From positions 62,001 through 126,000 of the forward strand of contig JAOSJX010000001.1 in NCBI GenBank assembly GCA_027493875.1: a stretch of 64,000 nt of DNA. The letters are read 5' to 3'. The notes beneath the pieces are model-generated. The model was not told the DNA's origin and made no database searches. It saw nothing but the letters and a program-made list of their open reading frames with translations. The position numbers were made by a program, and so were the translations under genes. This document shows, one piece after another, positions 10,542 through 18,941 of this stretch (within the stretch, counting starts at the first letter, position 1; each line of letters starts with the position of its first letter). The DNA comes from Deltaproteobacteria bacterium (lineage in GTDB: Bacteria > Lernaellota > Lernaellaia > JACKCT01).

Positions 10542-11364
10542 TATCCCGCTCTCCGGTCGGCGTTTTCAGTGTTAAGCGAGTTCAGGACCGGTTCCGGCTG
10601 AAACAAGATCGCTTCGCATCGCGGCGCAAACAAATACTGCAAACACCGGCCGAGTTTCAGGCCGCGAAGCCATTCCGCCTGCGGCGCGTCACCGATTTCG
10701 AGCGTGGCCGAAGATCCCCCCACGACCACGCATATTCGACGAGATTGATGAGCATCTTGGCGTGAAGCGTCGTGCCGTTTTTCTCCGGATAGGAATGAAA
10801 GCATACCGTCGTCAGGTCACGGCGCCGCTCTTGCGCTTGACGCCGCGTCTTGATGACTTTCCCGGACAAACGCAGGACCGTCTTCCCCCCGCTTGGCTCC
10901 CGCCAGATGCATGATCGCATCGAACCGTTCAATTCGAAGGCGATGTCCGCGATGGATTTGGGATATCCGAATATCTCAACACCGCCGTGATAGGCCGCGT
11001 CGGTCGTCACGGGCAGGCGGACGATTGCGCGTGATAGTCCCCCGCGATCACCGCCCGAAGCAGACGAAAAGCCCGCTCCGAGGGCGGCGGCCAAAGGATA
11101 CGGCGACGGAAATCGAAACCTCGTTGTACGGTCCGATGTCCGAATGCCCGTACTCAAACGCGTGAATCGCCACGAGGGCGCGGCCGGGAAAAAGGCTTAG
11201 GAGATGATAGTGCTCGCTCGGCAGAAAGCGTCGGACGACGCCAAAATCCGCGGTAAAAACCGCCGCCATCAAACCGAGATCACGAAAAACATCGGTGATT
11301 TCGCGTTGTAACCGACAAACGAAATCGGCTGCTGACTCACGTTGTCGAAAAATACGGAACTCAT
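10541..11364 (-). CDS. Acetoacetate-decarboxylase-like protein (three frameshifts)
   Basis: Member of the acetoacetate decarboxylase (ADC) fold family. Supporting stretches are ALVAIHAFEYGHSDIGPYNE, YHGGVEIFGYPKSIADIAF and LINLVEYAWSWGG. The Lys in GYPKSIADI sits where ADC family proteins often have their key Lys, but I cannot confirm catalysis, and many relatives of this branch are not decarboxylases. The ATG at 11364 overlaps the SDR stop (ATGA) and is followed by MSSVFFDNVSQQ. Frame breaks near 11294 (one T in a T run), near 11095 and near 10718 (one G in a G run) all resolve by single-base changes. The stop overlaps the next start as TAATG. Confidence 0.72.
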
Positions 11365-12218
11365 GGCGGTAGAATGCGGCGTCGTTGCAAGTAGCCGTAA
11401 CCGGCGCGAACAAGGCGCGCCGTAAGTCCGGGCGAGAGGCGCCGCATCCAATCCAATATCCGTGCATCGGCCCCGATGAAAATCATCGGGCGGCGGCGTT
11501 CGATGCCGCGGAGGAGGAGGCGGGACGCGTGTTCGACGTCCATTCCCCGACGCTGCATTACCGCCTCCATCGGCCGTGTTGCGTCGCCGTCCACGTCGGC
11601 ATGGCCGGCGGATTGTACGATGTTCGTTCGGACCAATGTCGGGCAGACAGTCAATACGGAGACCCTTCCCGCCAGTTCCGTCCGCAGCGCCTCGCTGAAA
11701 CCGACGATTCCGAACTTGGACGTCGAATAGGCGCACATTCCCGGCGCGCCGACCATCCCGGCCGCCGACGCGACGTTTACGACGCACGGATCGCGGCCGC
11801 GCATGACGTGCGGCAGGAACTCCCGCGTCATGCGCACCGTTCCCATCAAGTTGACATCGATCAGGTGCTCAAAGGTCCCGGAGGGCATCCCCGCGAACGT
11901 TCCGGCGTAAAGAACGCCCGCGTTATTGATCAGCAAATCGACGGCTATTCCTTCGAGTTCGTTGGCAAGGCGGCGGACTTCGGCGTCGCTCGAAATATCA
12001 ATCCGATGGACATCAACGCATCGCTCCTCACCGTGTTCTTCGTCGATCTTTCTTAATTCGTCTCGCAGAGAAAGCAGCCCGGGCTCGTTCCGGTCCACAA
12101 GATGAAGCGTGCAGGAATATCGCCGACGTAAATCGATCGCGAGACGGCGTCCCAGACCCGAAGCGGCGCCGGTGAGAAGGACGGTTTTTCCAGCGAGACC
12201 GATTCCTGATGGAACCAT
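11361..12218 (-). CDS. Short-chain dehydrogenase/reductase
   Basis: Classical SDR using NAD(P): glycine-rich TGAASGLGRRL near the N-terminus, NNAGVLYAG, and the catalytic Ser-Tyr-Lys set in VNVASAAG and YSTSKFGI. About 285 aa with an intact frame. I prefer the ATG at 12218 (MVPSGIGLAGKTVLLTG), giving the usual short lead before the Rossmann fold; a TTG at 12269 would add 17 residues. It is the first gene of a three-gene operon with overlapping stops and starts and points away from the diguanylate cyclase gene. The substrate is unknown; a lipid or ketone role is suggested by the partners. Confidence 0.85.
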   Translation of the reverse strand: MVPSGIGLAGKTVLLTGAASGLGRRLAIDLRRRYSCTLHLVDRNEPGLLSLRDELRKIDEEHGEERCVDVHRIDISSDAEVRRLANELEGIAVDLLINNAGVLYAGTFAGMPSGTFEHLIDVNLMGTVRMTREFLPHVMRGRDPCVVNVASAAGMVGAPGMCAYSTSKFGIVGFSEALRTELAGRVSVLTVCPTLVRTNIVQSAGHADVDGDATRPMEAVMQRRGMDVEHASRLLLRGIERRRPMIFIGADARILDWMRRLSPGLTARLVRAGYGYLQRRRILPP

Positions 12219-12466
12219 GGTGGGGAAACCGTGAATCCATTTCGTCAGGACGTCAACTTGTCCAAACAATCAGGGCGGGGAGCATGAATACCGTCGTGTA
12301 ATCAAATAGTTGCGGTCTGGAAAATCGTGTTCTGCCACGAAGCCTTTTCTATTTTGCGCGGCGAATTTACAACTTCTTTACGATTTATCGCATTTCCTTT
12401 CATCCCGCCTTTACATAAGTCTCTTACGCTGAAATCCGCCACAATTACTGATGCGGAGGATCGGCC

Positions 12467-13769
12467 ATGCGAAGCGACGATCGGACCAGCCCCCGTGCAC
12501 GGCCTGCCCACGGCCGACGACCTGTCATCCCAAAATATTCGCATCGAGCGGTCGCGCCGGACCGTGCGGATCGCCCTGCTGTTCATGCTGGCGCTCGCGC
12601 CGACGCAGATCTTCTGCTTCACGTTTATCGGCGATTCCCGGGTGCTGGACCAACGCGCCGCGGCCGTGTCCATCGGGCTCAATCTCGCGATGATCCTCAT
12701 CATCGCCGCCTACGGCTGGTTCAATTTTCGTCTGGCCGAACGATTCGGCTGGAACCGGGACCGCTGTTATTCGGCGTCGACGCACGCGGTGATGTCGATC
12801 GTTTCGGTCATCGTCCTTGCGCACATTCACATCGCCGGCAGCTCGTCGTCGCTGTTGCCGATGATGCTGGTGTCCATCGCGCTCCTCGTGGCGTGGCTCC
12901 TCGGACAGCGGGAGGCGTGGGGTTACTTCGGATTCGGCGTGCTCGGGCTGGTCGGCGTTTTCGCGTTGGAGCGGGCCGGGCAGATCCCCTACTTCCCGCT
13001 CTCGGCGCAGCGCCACCTCGTCCCGACGGAGGTTTTTCTCGAAGGACGATACCTCGGCGCGATCCTCGTGCTCTTCATGGCCAACGCCGGCGCGGTACTG
13101 AGCATTATGTTCGACTACCAACGCAGCCTGCAAAAACGCAACGAACAACTGATCCGCACGCAAGAACAATTGCGGCGTCTGGCGACGACGGACGCGTTGA
13201 CCGGCCTGCACAATCGGCGGAGCGCCTTTGAGAAGTTGGAGTCCGAATTGGCCCGCGCCGCGCGGGAGCGATCGCCGCTGACCGTCGCGCTCGTCGACTT
13301 GGACGATTTCAAGGAAATCAACGACACCTACGGCCACCAGATCGGGGACACCGTCCTGAAAAAAGCCGCGTCCGTCCTGAAGTGCCATTTTCGGCCCTAC
13401 GACGTGGTCGCCCGCATCGGCGGGGAGGAGTTTCTCGCGGTATCAATCAACACCGGCGCCGCCGACGCCCTCAAGGAACTGAATCGCGTGCGCCACGCGA
13501 TCGAACAGTCGACCGTCCTGTCGATTGACGGCGAGGCTATCGACTTTACGGCGAGCTTCGGGTTTGCCGTTTTTCATGACGCCGAGCCGGTCGGCGTCGG
13601 GCGGTTGCTGCACGCCGCGGACCAGGCTCTCTATGAATCGAAGGCGAACGGAAAAAACCGCGTGACGCGTTATCAGGGAGACATGGGAAATCCCGTCACC
13701 GGCGCGGACACCGAGGGCGTTCTCCTCAGGTTTCAAAGCGCCGCGGAGATCGTCGGCAACGACGATTAA
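12467..13769 (+). CDS. Membrane diguanylate cyclase (GGDEF domain)
   Basis: Makes cyclic di-GMP from GTP. Six or so hydrophobic segments fill the N-terminal half, followed by a coiled coil and a GGDEF domain with DALTGLHNRR, VDLDDFKEINDTYGH and the signature ARIGGEEF (GGEEF, active form). I place the start at ATG 12467, which has GGAGGA six bases upstream. It joins the main frame if one C is removed from the CCCCC run near 12492; without that change the frame would start at GTG 12495 or upstream with no ribosome site. I see no inhibitory RxxD site placed five residues before the signature. It is divergent from the SDR operon. Confidence 0.85.
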
Positions 13770-13910
13770 CGGGCGGAAGAAGGTGCCTCCGTTCCTTCGG
13801 CGCTGCTCCCCGCGGACATCGTTTCCGAATCGTCGGGTTTATGGTAATGAGCGCCTTTGGTAATCGACGATATGGGGCCGCTCCGAAAGGAGTTGGTGAA
13901 GGAGAACGCC

Positions 13911-15080
13911 ATGAAATTGAATCGATGGACCGGACTCGCCGTGTTTTTCGTCATCCTGGCCGTCGCGTTTGTCTGCTCCTGCGGAGACGACGATGACGAT
14001 GATAACGACGACGCGGAAGCGGACGACGATGCGGACGATGACGCCGATGATGACGCCGACGATGACGATGATGATGACGCGACGATTCAAGGCGGCTGGG
14101 AATGGGTACCGGTCTCGGGCATGTTCTGCCGGGATGGGTCGGCGTCGGGCATCATGGTCCGGCCGTCCGAAGGCTCCGACAAGCTGCTTATTTTCCTCCA
14201 GGGCGGCGGGGCCTGCTATAGCGCGGACAGTTGCGCGGACAACCCGGCGACGTTCGGCGAACCCGACGCGATCGAGTTGTCGGCGACGCTGAACGCCGGC
14301 ATCCTCAACAACACGAATCCCGACAATCCCGCGATGGATTGGAACGTGATTTTCGTGCCGTATTGCACCGGCGACGTGTTCGCCGGGGACATCGAAGCGA
14401 CGGTCGGCGGCGTCGAGGGGACGCAGATGTACGTCGGCTACAACAATACGAAGCTCGTGGCGGAAGATGCCGCCTCCCGATTTCCGGGGATGACGCGCGT
14501 TCTTCTCGCGGGCCAAAGCGCCGGCGGCTTCGGCTCCATGTTCGCTTACAACGCTGTGGCGGCGAACTTCGCGCCGACGCGCGTGGATCTCTTTGATGAC
14601 TCGGGACCGCTCATCGCCGCGGACGATGTGCTGGCGCCCTGCTACCAGCTTCTGCTGTCGGTGCAATTCGGCGGCCAGACGGCCATCGACGAAATCTGCC
14701 CGGACTGCATCGAAGCAAGTGGCGACGGATTCTCGGAATTCGCGGTGCACTACGCGGAAGAATACCCGGCCTCGTCCTTCGGGCTTTACTCAACGGTCGC
14801 CGACGAGACGATCCGGGAGTTTTTCGGTATCGGCGAGAACGATTGCTTCGGCCCCGGGCCCATCGACGCGGCCGCGTTCCAGGCGGGCCTCGAAGATTTG
14901 CGTGACAATACGCTCGCGGCGACGGGGCGCTGGGGAACCTTCTTCGCCGCCGGGGACGAGCACACGTGCACCCTCGATGACGCCCTGTTCTACACCGACG
15001 AGACGGACGGCGCGACGGTGGCCGACTGGCTTGCCGGGCTCCTTGAAGACGATATCACGGACGTTGAAACCGCCGAATAA
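13911..15080 (+). CDS. Pectinacetylesterase-like lipoprotein with Asp-rich tether
   Basis: Secreted alpha/beta-fold esterase. The 389-aa protein starts MKLNRWTG (AAGGAG upstream), has a signal peptide, a lipobox ending FVCSC, and then some 45 residues made largely of Asp. The mature domain carries LLIFLQGGGACYS, DWNVIFVPYCTGDVF and the nucleophile elbow LLAGQSAGGFG, as in the pectinacetylesterase/Notum family of deacetylating enzymes; the natural substrate is unknown. The Asp run after the lipidated Cys is shared with three other genes in this window. The frame is intact. It ends 31 bp before a strong hairpin. Confidence 0.82.
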   Translation: MKLNRWTGLAVFFVILAVAFVCSCGDDDDDDNDDAEADDDADDDADDDADDDDDDDATIQGGWEWVPVSGMFCRDGSASGIMVRPSEGSDKLLIFLQGGGACYSADSCADNPATFGEPDAIELSATLNAGILNNTNPDNPAMDWNVIFVPYCTGDVFAGDIEATVGGVEGTQMYVGYNNTKLVAEDAASRFPGMTRVLLAGQSAGGFGSMFAYNAVAANFAPTRVDLFDDSGPLIAADDVLAPCYQLLLSVQFGGQTAIDEICPDCIEASGDGFSEFAVHYAEEYPASSFGLYSTVADETIREFFGIGENDCFGPGPIDAAAFQAGLEDLRDNTLAATGRWGTFFAAGDEHTCTLDDALFYTDETDGATVADWLAGLLEDDITDVETAE

Positions 15081-15111
15081 GCGCGCTCCGCACGACTTCT
15101 CCGAAAACAGC

Positions 15112-15146
15112 AAAGCCCCCGAAATCACAAAGATTTCGGGGGCTTT
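15112..15146. terminator. Perfect hairpin, probable bidirectional terminator
   Basis: A perfect 15-bp stem (AAAGCCCCCGAAATC and its complement) around a 5-base loop lies just after the esterase gene. It resembles the hairpin at 27298-27335 beside the intact tRNA-fMet, and both sit next to a tRNA 3' sequence. It may have served both the plus-strand gene and a former minus-strand tRNA copy. Confidence 0.8.
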
Positions 15147-15150
15147 ATCG

Positions 15151-15192
15151 TAGCGTGGGCAGGATTTGAACCTGCGGCCTTTGCGTTATGAG
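15151..15192 (-). repeat. Diverged 3' fragment of tRNA-fMet (old attachment-site remnant)
   Basis: The sequence matches the 3' half of the tRNA-fMet gene at 27338 (T arm, variable region and anticodon-arm side) with about five mismatches. It lacks the 5' half and cannot fold into a tRNA. Homology continues into the adjacent hairpin. Such partial tRNA 3' copies are left by integration of mobile elements at tRNA genes; the divergence suggests an older event than the perfect 44-bp copy at 16612. Confidence 0.75.
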
Positions 15193-15433
15193 GCGTAATT
15201 TCAGTTTCGTGAACGTTCCTTATCGTCGTACGCACGGAATTCCTTTCCTTGCCGATTTTGCCCATTTGGAAGTGCTTTGCGCGTTCCGTGGCCGACAATG
15301 GCCGACGCCGTCAGTTCTGAATTTTTTCGTCAAATGATGCGGCGGAAAATCGACTTGATAGGGCGCTCGTTCCGCGCACGCCTTGGCTCCGCGCGTGTTC
15401 GTGCGCTACGATGATCCGGTAAGGAGAAACGAC

Positions 15434-15723
15434 ATGGGCACTAAAGACCGAGACGCGGCGGAAACACTGGACCAGTTTCATACCATCAAGGACGAACGCG
15501 GCCGCGATTTGTTCGTCCTTGTCCCGCGCCCGCATTTGGACGCATCCGCAAAGCCCTCAAGGAACGCACGGGCATGCCGCTTCGCGCGTTTCTCGCTGCG
15601 CTCCCCGCGGACGAAGCGCCCGTCACTCCACGCGAACGCGCGGCGATCAGGAAAGCGCGCGCCGAAATGAAGCGCGGCGCCGGGGTCTCGCACGCGGAGG
15701 CAAAGCGGAGGCTCGGCCTTTGA
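15434..15723 (+). CDS. Probable type II antitoxin (one frameshift)
   Basis: Small basic/acidic protein directly upstream of a RelE-like toxin. The start MGTKDRDAAETLDQF has AAGGAG upstream. After one base is restored near 15536 it continues as GRIRKALKERTGMPLRAF and ends KRRLGL, for about 95 aa. I do not recognise a precise DNA-binding family; the pairing and size suggest the antitoxin role. The stop overlaps the probable toxin start by 3 bp. Base composition is like the host chromosome, unlike the island starting at 16.6 kb. Confidence 0.55.
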
Positions 15724-15933
15724 ACGTTCAAGTCGTCCGGCAACCCGCGCGCGCATCTTCGCGGCGATGACGCGCTTCGCCGACACGCGGCACGGGGACG
15801 TAAAATAGCTAAAAGGCGCCAAACAGTTTGGCGCTTGCGCGTCGGCAAATGGCGCGTGCTGTTCACTTCGGACGATGACGCCGACACCATTCACGTCTTG
15901 CACGTCGCGCCCCGAAGCACGGTGTACCGGTGA
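15720..15933 (+). pseudogene. RelE/ParE-family toxin, probably broken
   Basis: The C-terminal half is clearly RelE-like: QLKGAKQF, then WRLRVGKWRVLF and the terminal VLHVAPRSTVYR, the arrangement of mRNA-interferase toxins. The reading starts at TTG 15720 (LNVQVVRQPAR) and needs single-base corrections near 15752 and 15829. There is also an in-frame TAG at 15806 where Gln or Lys is expected; a homopolymer error does not explain that stop, so the toxin may be inactive. The N-terminal helices are shorter than usual. It lies between two tRNA-fMet fragments. Confidence 0.6.
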
Positions 15934-16059
15934 CACGCGTTCCGTCTCTTCCGGCGCGCCCACGCTTCCATCGTGGGAATCCCGCTCCAGGAAATGCCGC
16001 GACCCTCGATGACGTAACGGTTCCGTAGCATTAAGATAAATCACTCAAGGGGGAGTACC

Positions 16060-16455
16060 ATGAATTTCCTCGGCGGTTCGGCGACGCTCGGTACGGAACG
16101 GCTTGCGCTTCCGTTGGCGGTTATCGCGCTCGCGATTGCCCTGCCGATGGCGTGTGTCGGCTGCGGCGACGACGGCGACGACGATGACGACGACGACCGG
16201 CCTTTCAACGAGTCGGACCTTAGCCAGTGTTTGAAGGAGGCGCGCAACGTGCCGCAATGGGAGCTGTCGTGCCATGAATGCGGATGCGCTCTCACAAGCT
16301 GCGACAGTTCCGCCGAGGATTTTCCACTGCCGGGATTGTGTCCGTGGCAGCGCGACGATGATTACTGCGTCGAAGAACTTGAGGACGGCGGGCCCGACGA
16401 ATGCGGCTACCGCTGCGATGCGCCGGACTATTCCGACGATCTGCCGTACTGCTGA
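16060..16455 (+). CDS. Small Cys-rich lipoprotein with Asp-rich tether
   Basis: 131-aa secreted protein with a strong ribosome site (GGGGAG). A hydrophobic signal ends in LPMACVGC and is followed by a run of Gly/Asp (GDDGDDDDDDD). The mature part has about ten Cys in close pairs (SCHECGCALTSC, DECGYRC), which suggests a disulfide-stabilised mini-domain. I recognise no family. The Cys-Gly-Asp-run layout is shared with genes at 13911, 31026-33183 and 61430-62713, so this is a host-type gene although it lies between two tRNA fragments. Confidence 0.7.
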   Translation: MNFLGGSATLGTERLALPLAVIALAIALPMACVGCGDDGDDDDDDDRPFNESDLSQCLKEARNVPQWELSCHECGCALTSCDSSAEDFPLPGLCPWQRDDDYCVEELEDGGPDECGYRCDAPDYSDDLPYC

Positions 16456-16562
16456 CCGGCGGATCGCGTTTTTCGAACGTCCGTTATAACGTTACAAACC
16501 TCCGCAAAAATATTGCGTGTCACGCCGTTCCGTCGTTCCGTCCACACCGAGGCGCGATCGCC

Positions 16563-16601
16563 GAAAAAAGAGCGCGAAAACTTCAATGTTTCCGGGCTCT
16601 T
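16563..16601 (-). terminator. Probable minus-strand terminator next to the tRNA fragment
   Basis: On the minus strand an imperfect stem (AAGAGCCCGGAAAC pairing with GTTTTCGCGCTCTT) is followed by a run of T. It sits just beyond the tRNA-fMet 3' fragment at 16612, as expected if a mobile element carried its own end for the tRNA transcript. Confidence 0.55.
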
Positions 16602-16611
16602 CCACGAAGCT

Positions 16612-16655
16612 TAGCGGGGGCAGGATTTGAACCTGCGACCTTCGGGTTATGAGCC
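16612..16655 (-). repeat. Left attachment repeat: perfect 44-bp copy of tRNA-fMet 3' part
   Basis: These 44 bp are identical and in the same orientation to 27338-27381, the 3' portion of the intact tRNA-fMet gene. Flanking bases differ on both sides (T versus G to the left, A versus C to the right). The 5' half of the tRNA is absent here. Composition becomes clearly more AT-rich immediately to the right. I read it as the left end (att) of the island that ends at the tRNA. Confidence 0.85.
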
Positions 16656-17292
16656 AAAGCCGATGTTTAGATAACTCCATAAAATCAAATAGATATACAA
16701 TCGGTGTCCTCAAAGACATGGTCAGAGTTACCCAAACGTGGACTTGGGTGCCCTTTTTTTTTCAGAGACAGCCAAAATCTTTTCCTGGAGAGCGAGCCAC
16801 GGACGCGCGTTGGCCGCGATGGATGCATCGGCTGCGTCACACCTGACACGACTGCCTCCCGTGCGGCATATTTGGCTTGCGTCGACCATGCTATCACCCT
16901 CCCCGAACGCTACGTATCGAGGACCTCGTGTTTTTGGGAACCATCGATACGTGCCGAGTTAGCCGAGAGGAGGCGCTTTATCCAGGCATTGGTTTAGGTC
17001 GGATTGAAAGAGCGGCAGCGAAATGCCGGATTACTTGGCTTCGTGTTTTGCCGGTAAATCCTCGCTGATCGTCCTATTTCCTGGCTAAAAATTTAGCAAG
17101 CCTCAAATTGTTCGTCATTGAACTCCGCCGAATAGACGCGTTCGCAGGGAAGGCTATTCTGACTCTTCATCCACCGGCGGCCTTACGAAGCAATACGACG
17201 CGGTCGCCGAGTTCTGCGCGTCACAATGCAAAAATTGCAGAAGAATATTTTTTAAACGACATTGGCGGAGATATTTCCGGATACGCATATTC
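16656..17292. other. Non-coding stretch at the left end of the island
   Basis: Some 640 bp without a convincing gene on either strand. Open frames here are short, lack ribosome sites and resemble no family I know. A T8 run lies near 16750. I looked for remnants of a recombinase gene, as expected next to an attachment site, and saw none. Confidence 0.5.
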
Positions 17293-17541
17293 CTAGCTTG
17301 ACGGTTTATTTGTCGAGCAAGCGTTTGTAGATTCACACGCTTGAGCGTCTCTGTACTTTGCTTCAGGTCGACATAGCACCCAAGTCGCGTCGTGGCTCGG
17401 CCGGCAGCAATAGCACGCAGGAAATTCCTCACCCTCCGAATAATTCAGCTCCAGAATTCTATGAATTGAACAGCGATAGGTCCCGGAAACAATGCACTTA
17501 TTTCCTGTAAAGCCCACTATATGGCTCATCCGATCGTGCAT
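17293..17541 (-). CDS. Small Cys-rich, zinc-ribbon-like protein
   Basis: 82-aa protein with a strong ribosome site (GGAGGA, six bases before ATG). The core reads KCIVSGTYRC, then GEEFPACYCC and ATWVLC. The SGxYxC...GExFPxC...W arrangement resembles small YjzC-like or zinc-ribbon proteins that share an SGIY/GExFPP pattern; that comparison is from memory and needs a profile search. Further Cys lie near the C-terminus (QACESTNAC). The spacing of Cys pairs suggests metal binding. It is transcribed towards the left attachment repeat. Confidence 0.6.
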   Translation of the reverse strand: MHDRMSHIVGFTGNKCIVSGTYRCSIHRILELNYSEGEEFPACYCCRPSHDATWVLCRPEAKYRDAQACESTNACSTNKPSS

Positions 17542-17777
17542 TCGGCCTCCTCCACTACACCTTCCACAGAGAAATTCAGAGCAATTCGGATGCCAATTTC
17601 ATAGCTGCTCGGTTCCTAAATACACTGTAATATTAATGTATTACGTCGTCAGCCATCAATTTGGTTCTCTCGCGGAAACCACAATTGGCAAATTTTCGCC
17701 ATTTATGATGAAAATGGTCATCATCTGCGAGTATCTGCCGCATTGACCGAGAAGAAGCCGTGATTTAAAATAATAGG

Positions 17778-18287
17778 GTGACTAACGAAGAAATTCATAT
17801 AAGCAATTTAATACAACCGATAAATCCGAAGCGCCTGGATCACCGCATAGTCGAACTTCAGCGTGAACTCATTAAGTTACAGGATCAGCGAAAGCTAATT
17901 GATGCACGAATTCAAAAATTGACAAGCGCTATCAGAGAGTCCGTCAACGAAATGTCGAATCAAAGCTTTTTGCCAGGAAGGCTGGTAGCGAGCCGTGGAA
18001 AACCTGTTGTCTGCGGCCGGAGGGCCAAGGGGCAGGTTCGAAAATTGATTTTGAAAATCCTCAGCGAAGCTTCAGACCCGGTGTCTCCAATGGAGATTGC
18101 GCGTACGATTGATCAATTGCAACACGTTAAATATTCAAGCAATACAGTAGATTCCGTAAGAATTGCTCTGCAAATTCTTGTAAAAGAGAAAGAAATTATT
18201 AGCCCACGCCGTGGGAAATACGTTTTAAACAGAAGCTTGTCGACAAAATGCTCAGTTCGCTTGCAGTCGAATCAAAAATCGGCATAA
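17778..18287 (+). CDS. Coiled-coil plus winged-helix-like protein
   Basis: 169-aa protein starting at GTG 17778. Residues 20-60 form a probable coiled coil (RIVELQRELIKLQDQRKLID). Residues about 85-150 look like a winged-helix domain (QVRKLILKILSEAS, SPMEIARTIDQL, VRIALQILVKEKEI, SPRRGKYVL), similar to HTH modules that end in a wing hairpin. I infer a DNA-binding accessory regulator. Its last 36 bp overlap the convergent gene at 18252. The frame is intact. Confidence 0.6.
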   Translation: MTNEEIHISNLIQPINPKRLDHRIVELQRELIKLQDQRKLIDARIQKLTSAIRESVNEMSNQSFLPGRLVASRGKPVVCGRRAKGQVRKLILKILSEASDPVSPMEIARTIDQLQHVKYSSNTVDSVRIALQILVKEKEIISPRRGKYVLNRSLSTKCSVRLQSNQKSA

Positions 18288-18599
18288 ACGATTGCATTCG
18301 CGAATGTGATCGAAAATTTCTTCGGCGGGCGCCAAAGATTCTATTGATTTTCTCGCATTTTCTACCGAGCGCTCGAGAACACGAATGACAGCGCAATCAA
18401 GATTCTCGCTACTGTTTAGGAAAGCAGACGCTGACTTTCCCAGGTTTTCAAATTCGAGACAAATGATCTGAAGCCTCTTTTTCTCGACCTTTGTCGAACA
18501 CCTTTTCTGAATCTGCGTGCAACTGTCTGAAAAAAGCCTACCGGCGGAGGTAATGAGGTGAGGAATTTCGCTTTCTGGTTTTAGACTGTGCGTCTGCAT
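18252..18599 (-). CDS. Small all-helical protein of unknown function
   Basis: 115-aa product from ATG 18599, which has GGAGA seven bases upstream and is therefore preferred over a longer reading from 18743. The sequence is predicted almost wholly helical, with stretches such as RLQIICLEFENLGK and VIRVLERSVENARKSIESL, like a four-helix bundle. I see no Hpt motif (no HxLKG) and recognise no family. The 3' end overlaps the convergent gene ending at 18287. A perfect inverted repeat lies just upstream in its leader. Confidence 0.5.
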   Translation of the reverse strand: MQTHSLKPESEIPHLITSAGRLFSDSCTQIQKRCSTKVEKKRLQIICLEFENLGKSASAFLNSSENLDCAVIRVLERSVENARKSIESLAPAEEIFDHIRECNRLCRFLIRLQAN

Positions 18600-18941
18600 A
18601 GCTGTTTCTCCAAAAAGGTCAGCTAGAGGTGGATTCCGTTCCACCTCTAGCCAACACGCGGATAACTCGTGGCTTCGCAGCTGGTTTGGGGTTCCAGTAG
18701 TCTGCGAATCCTTCCGACGCAATTCTGAACTTTCGAAATCCACCCCTGAGATCGGTAACGCGTTAACGAACCAATCCTCTGAGAAAAACGTGCCATCCTC
18801 TCAAATAACGCAATAACAGCAATTATCAAAGTAATATCATATGCTTAGGCGTCTTCCAGGAAAGCGCCGAAGAAAGTCCGTGTTGACAAATTGGCAAAAA
18901 TTCACCAGTTTTGGTGGAATTTAACTAAACAGGACGAAAAG
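18600..18941. other. Divergent regulatory region between the helical protein and the NtrC-type gene
   Basis: About 340 bp with no convincing gene. It holds the inverted repeat at 18623-18650. Near 18881 is a TTGACA hexamer with no clear -10 partner, and CACCAGTTTTGGTG at about 18902 is a second small dyad just upstream of the activator gene. These could be autoregulatory sites, but nothing shows which protein binds. Confidence 0.4.
18623..18650. repeat. Perfect 11-bp inverted repeat
   Basis: CTAGAGGTGGA and its exact complement are separated by 6 bp. On the minus strand the hairpin lies about 25-50 bases upstream of the ATG at 18599 and is followed by a TTTTT run just before the ribosome site. 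It may be an attenuator or leader hairpin for that gene, or an operator dyad in the divergent region. Confidence 0.6.

Noticed and set aside
12327-12494. Upstream extension of the diguanylate cyclase from GTG 12327
   Set aside because: No ribosome site and poor sequence; ATG 12467 with GGAGGA fits better after one base is corrected.
13985-14090. GAC/GAT-rich tract as a possible CRISPR or satellite repeat
   Set aside because: It is the coding sequence of an Asp-rich tether in an open frame; there are no spacers or regular units. No CRISPR array was found anywhere in the window.
15151-16655. Two further tRNA-Met-like genes
   Set aside because: Both copies lack the 5' half and cannot fold; they are attachment-site fragments.
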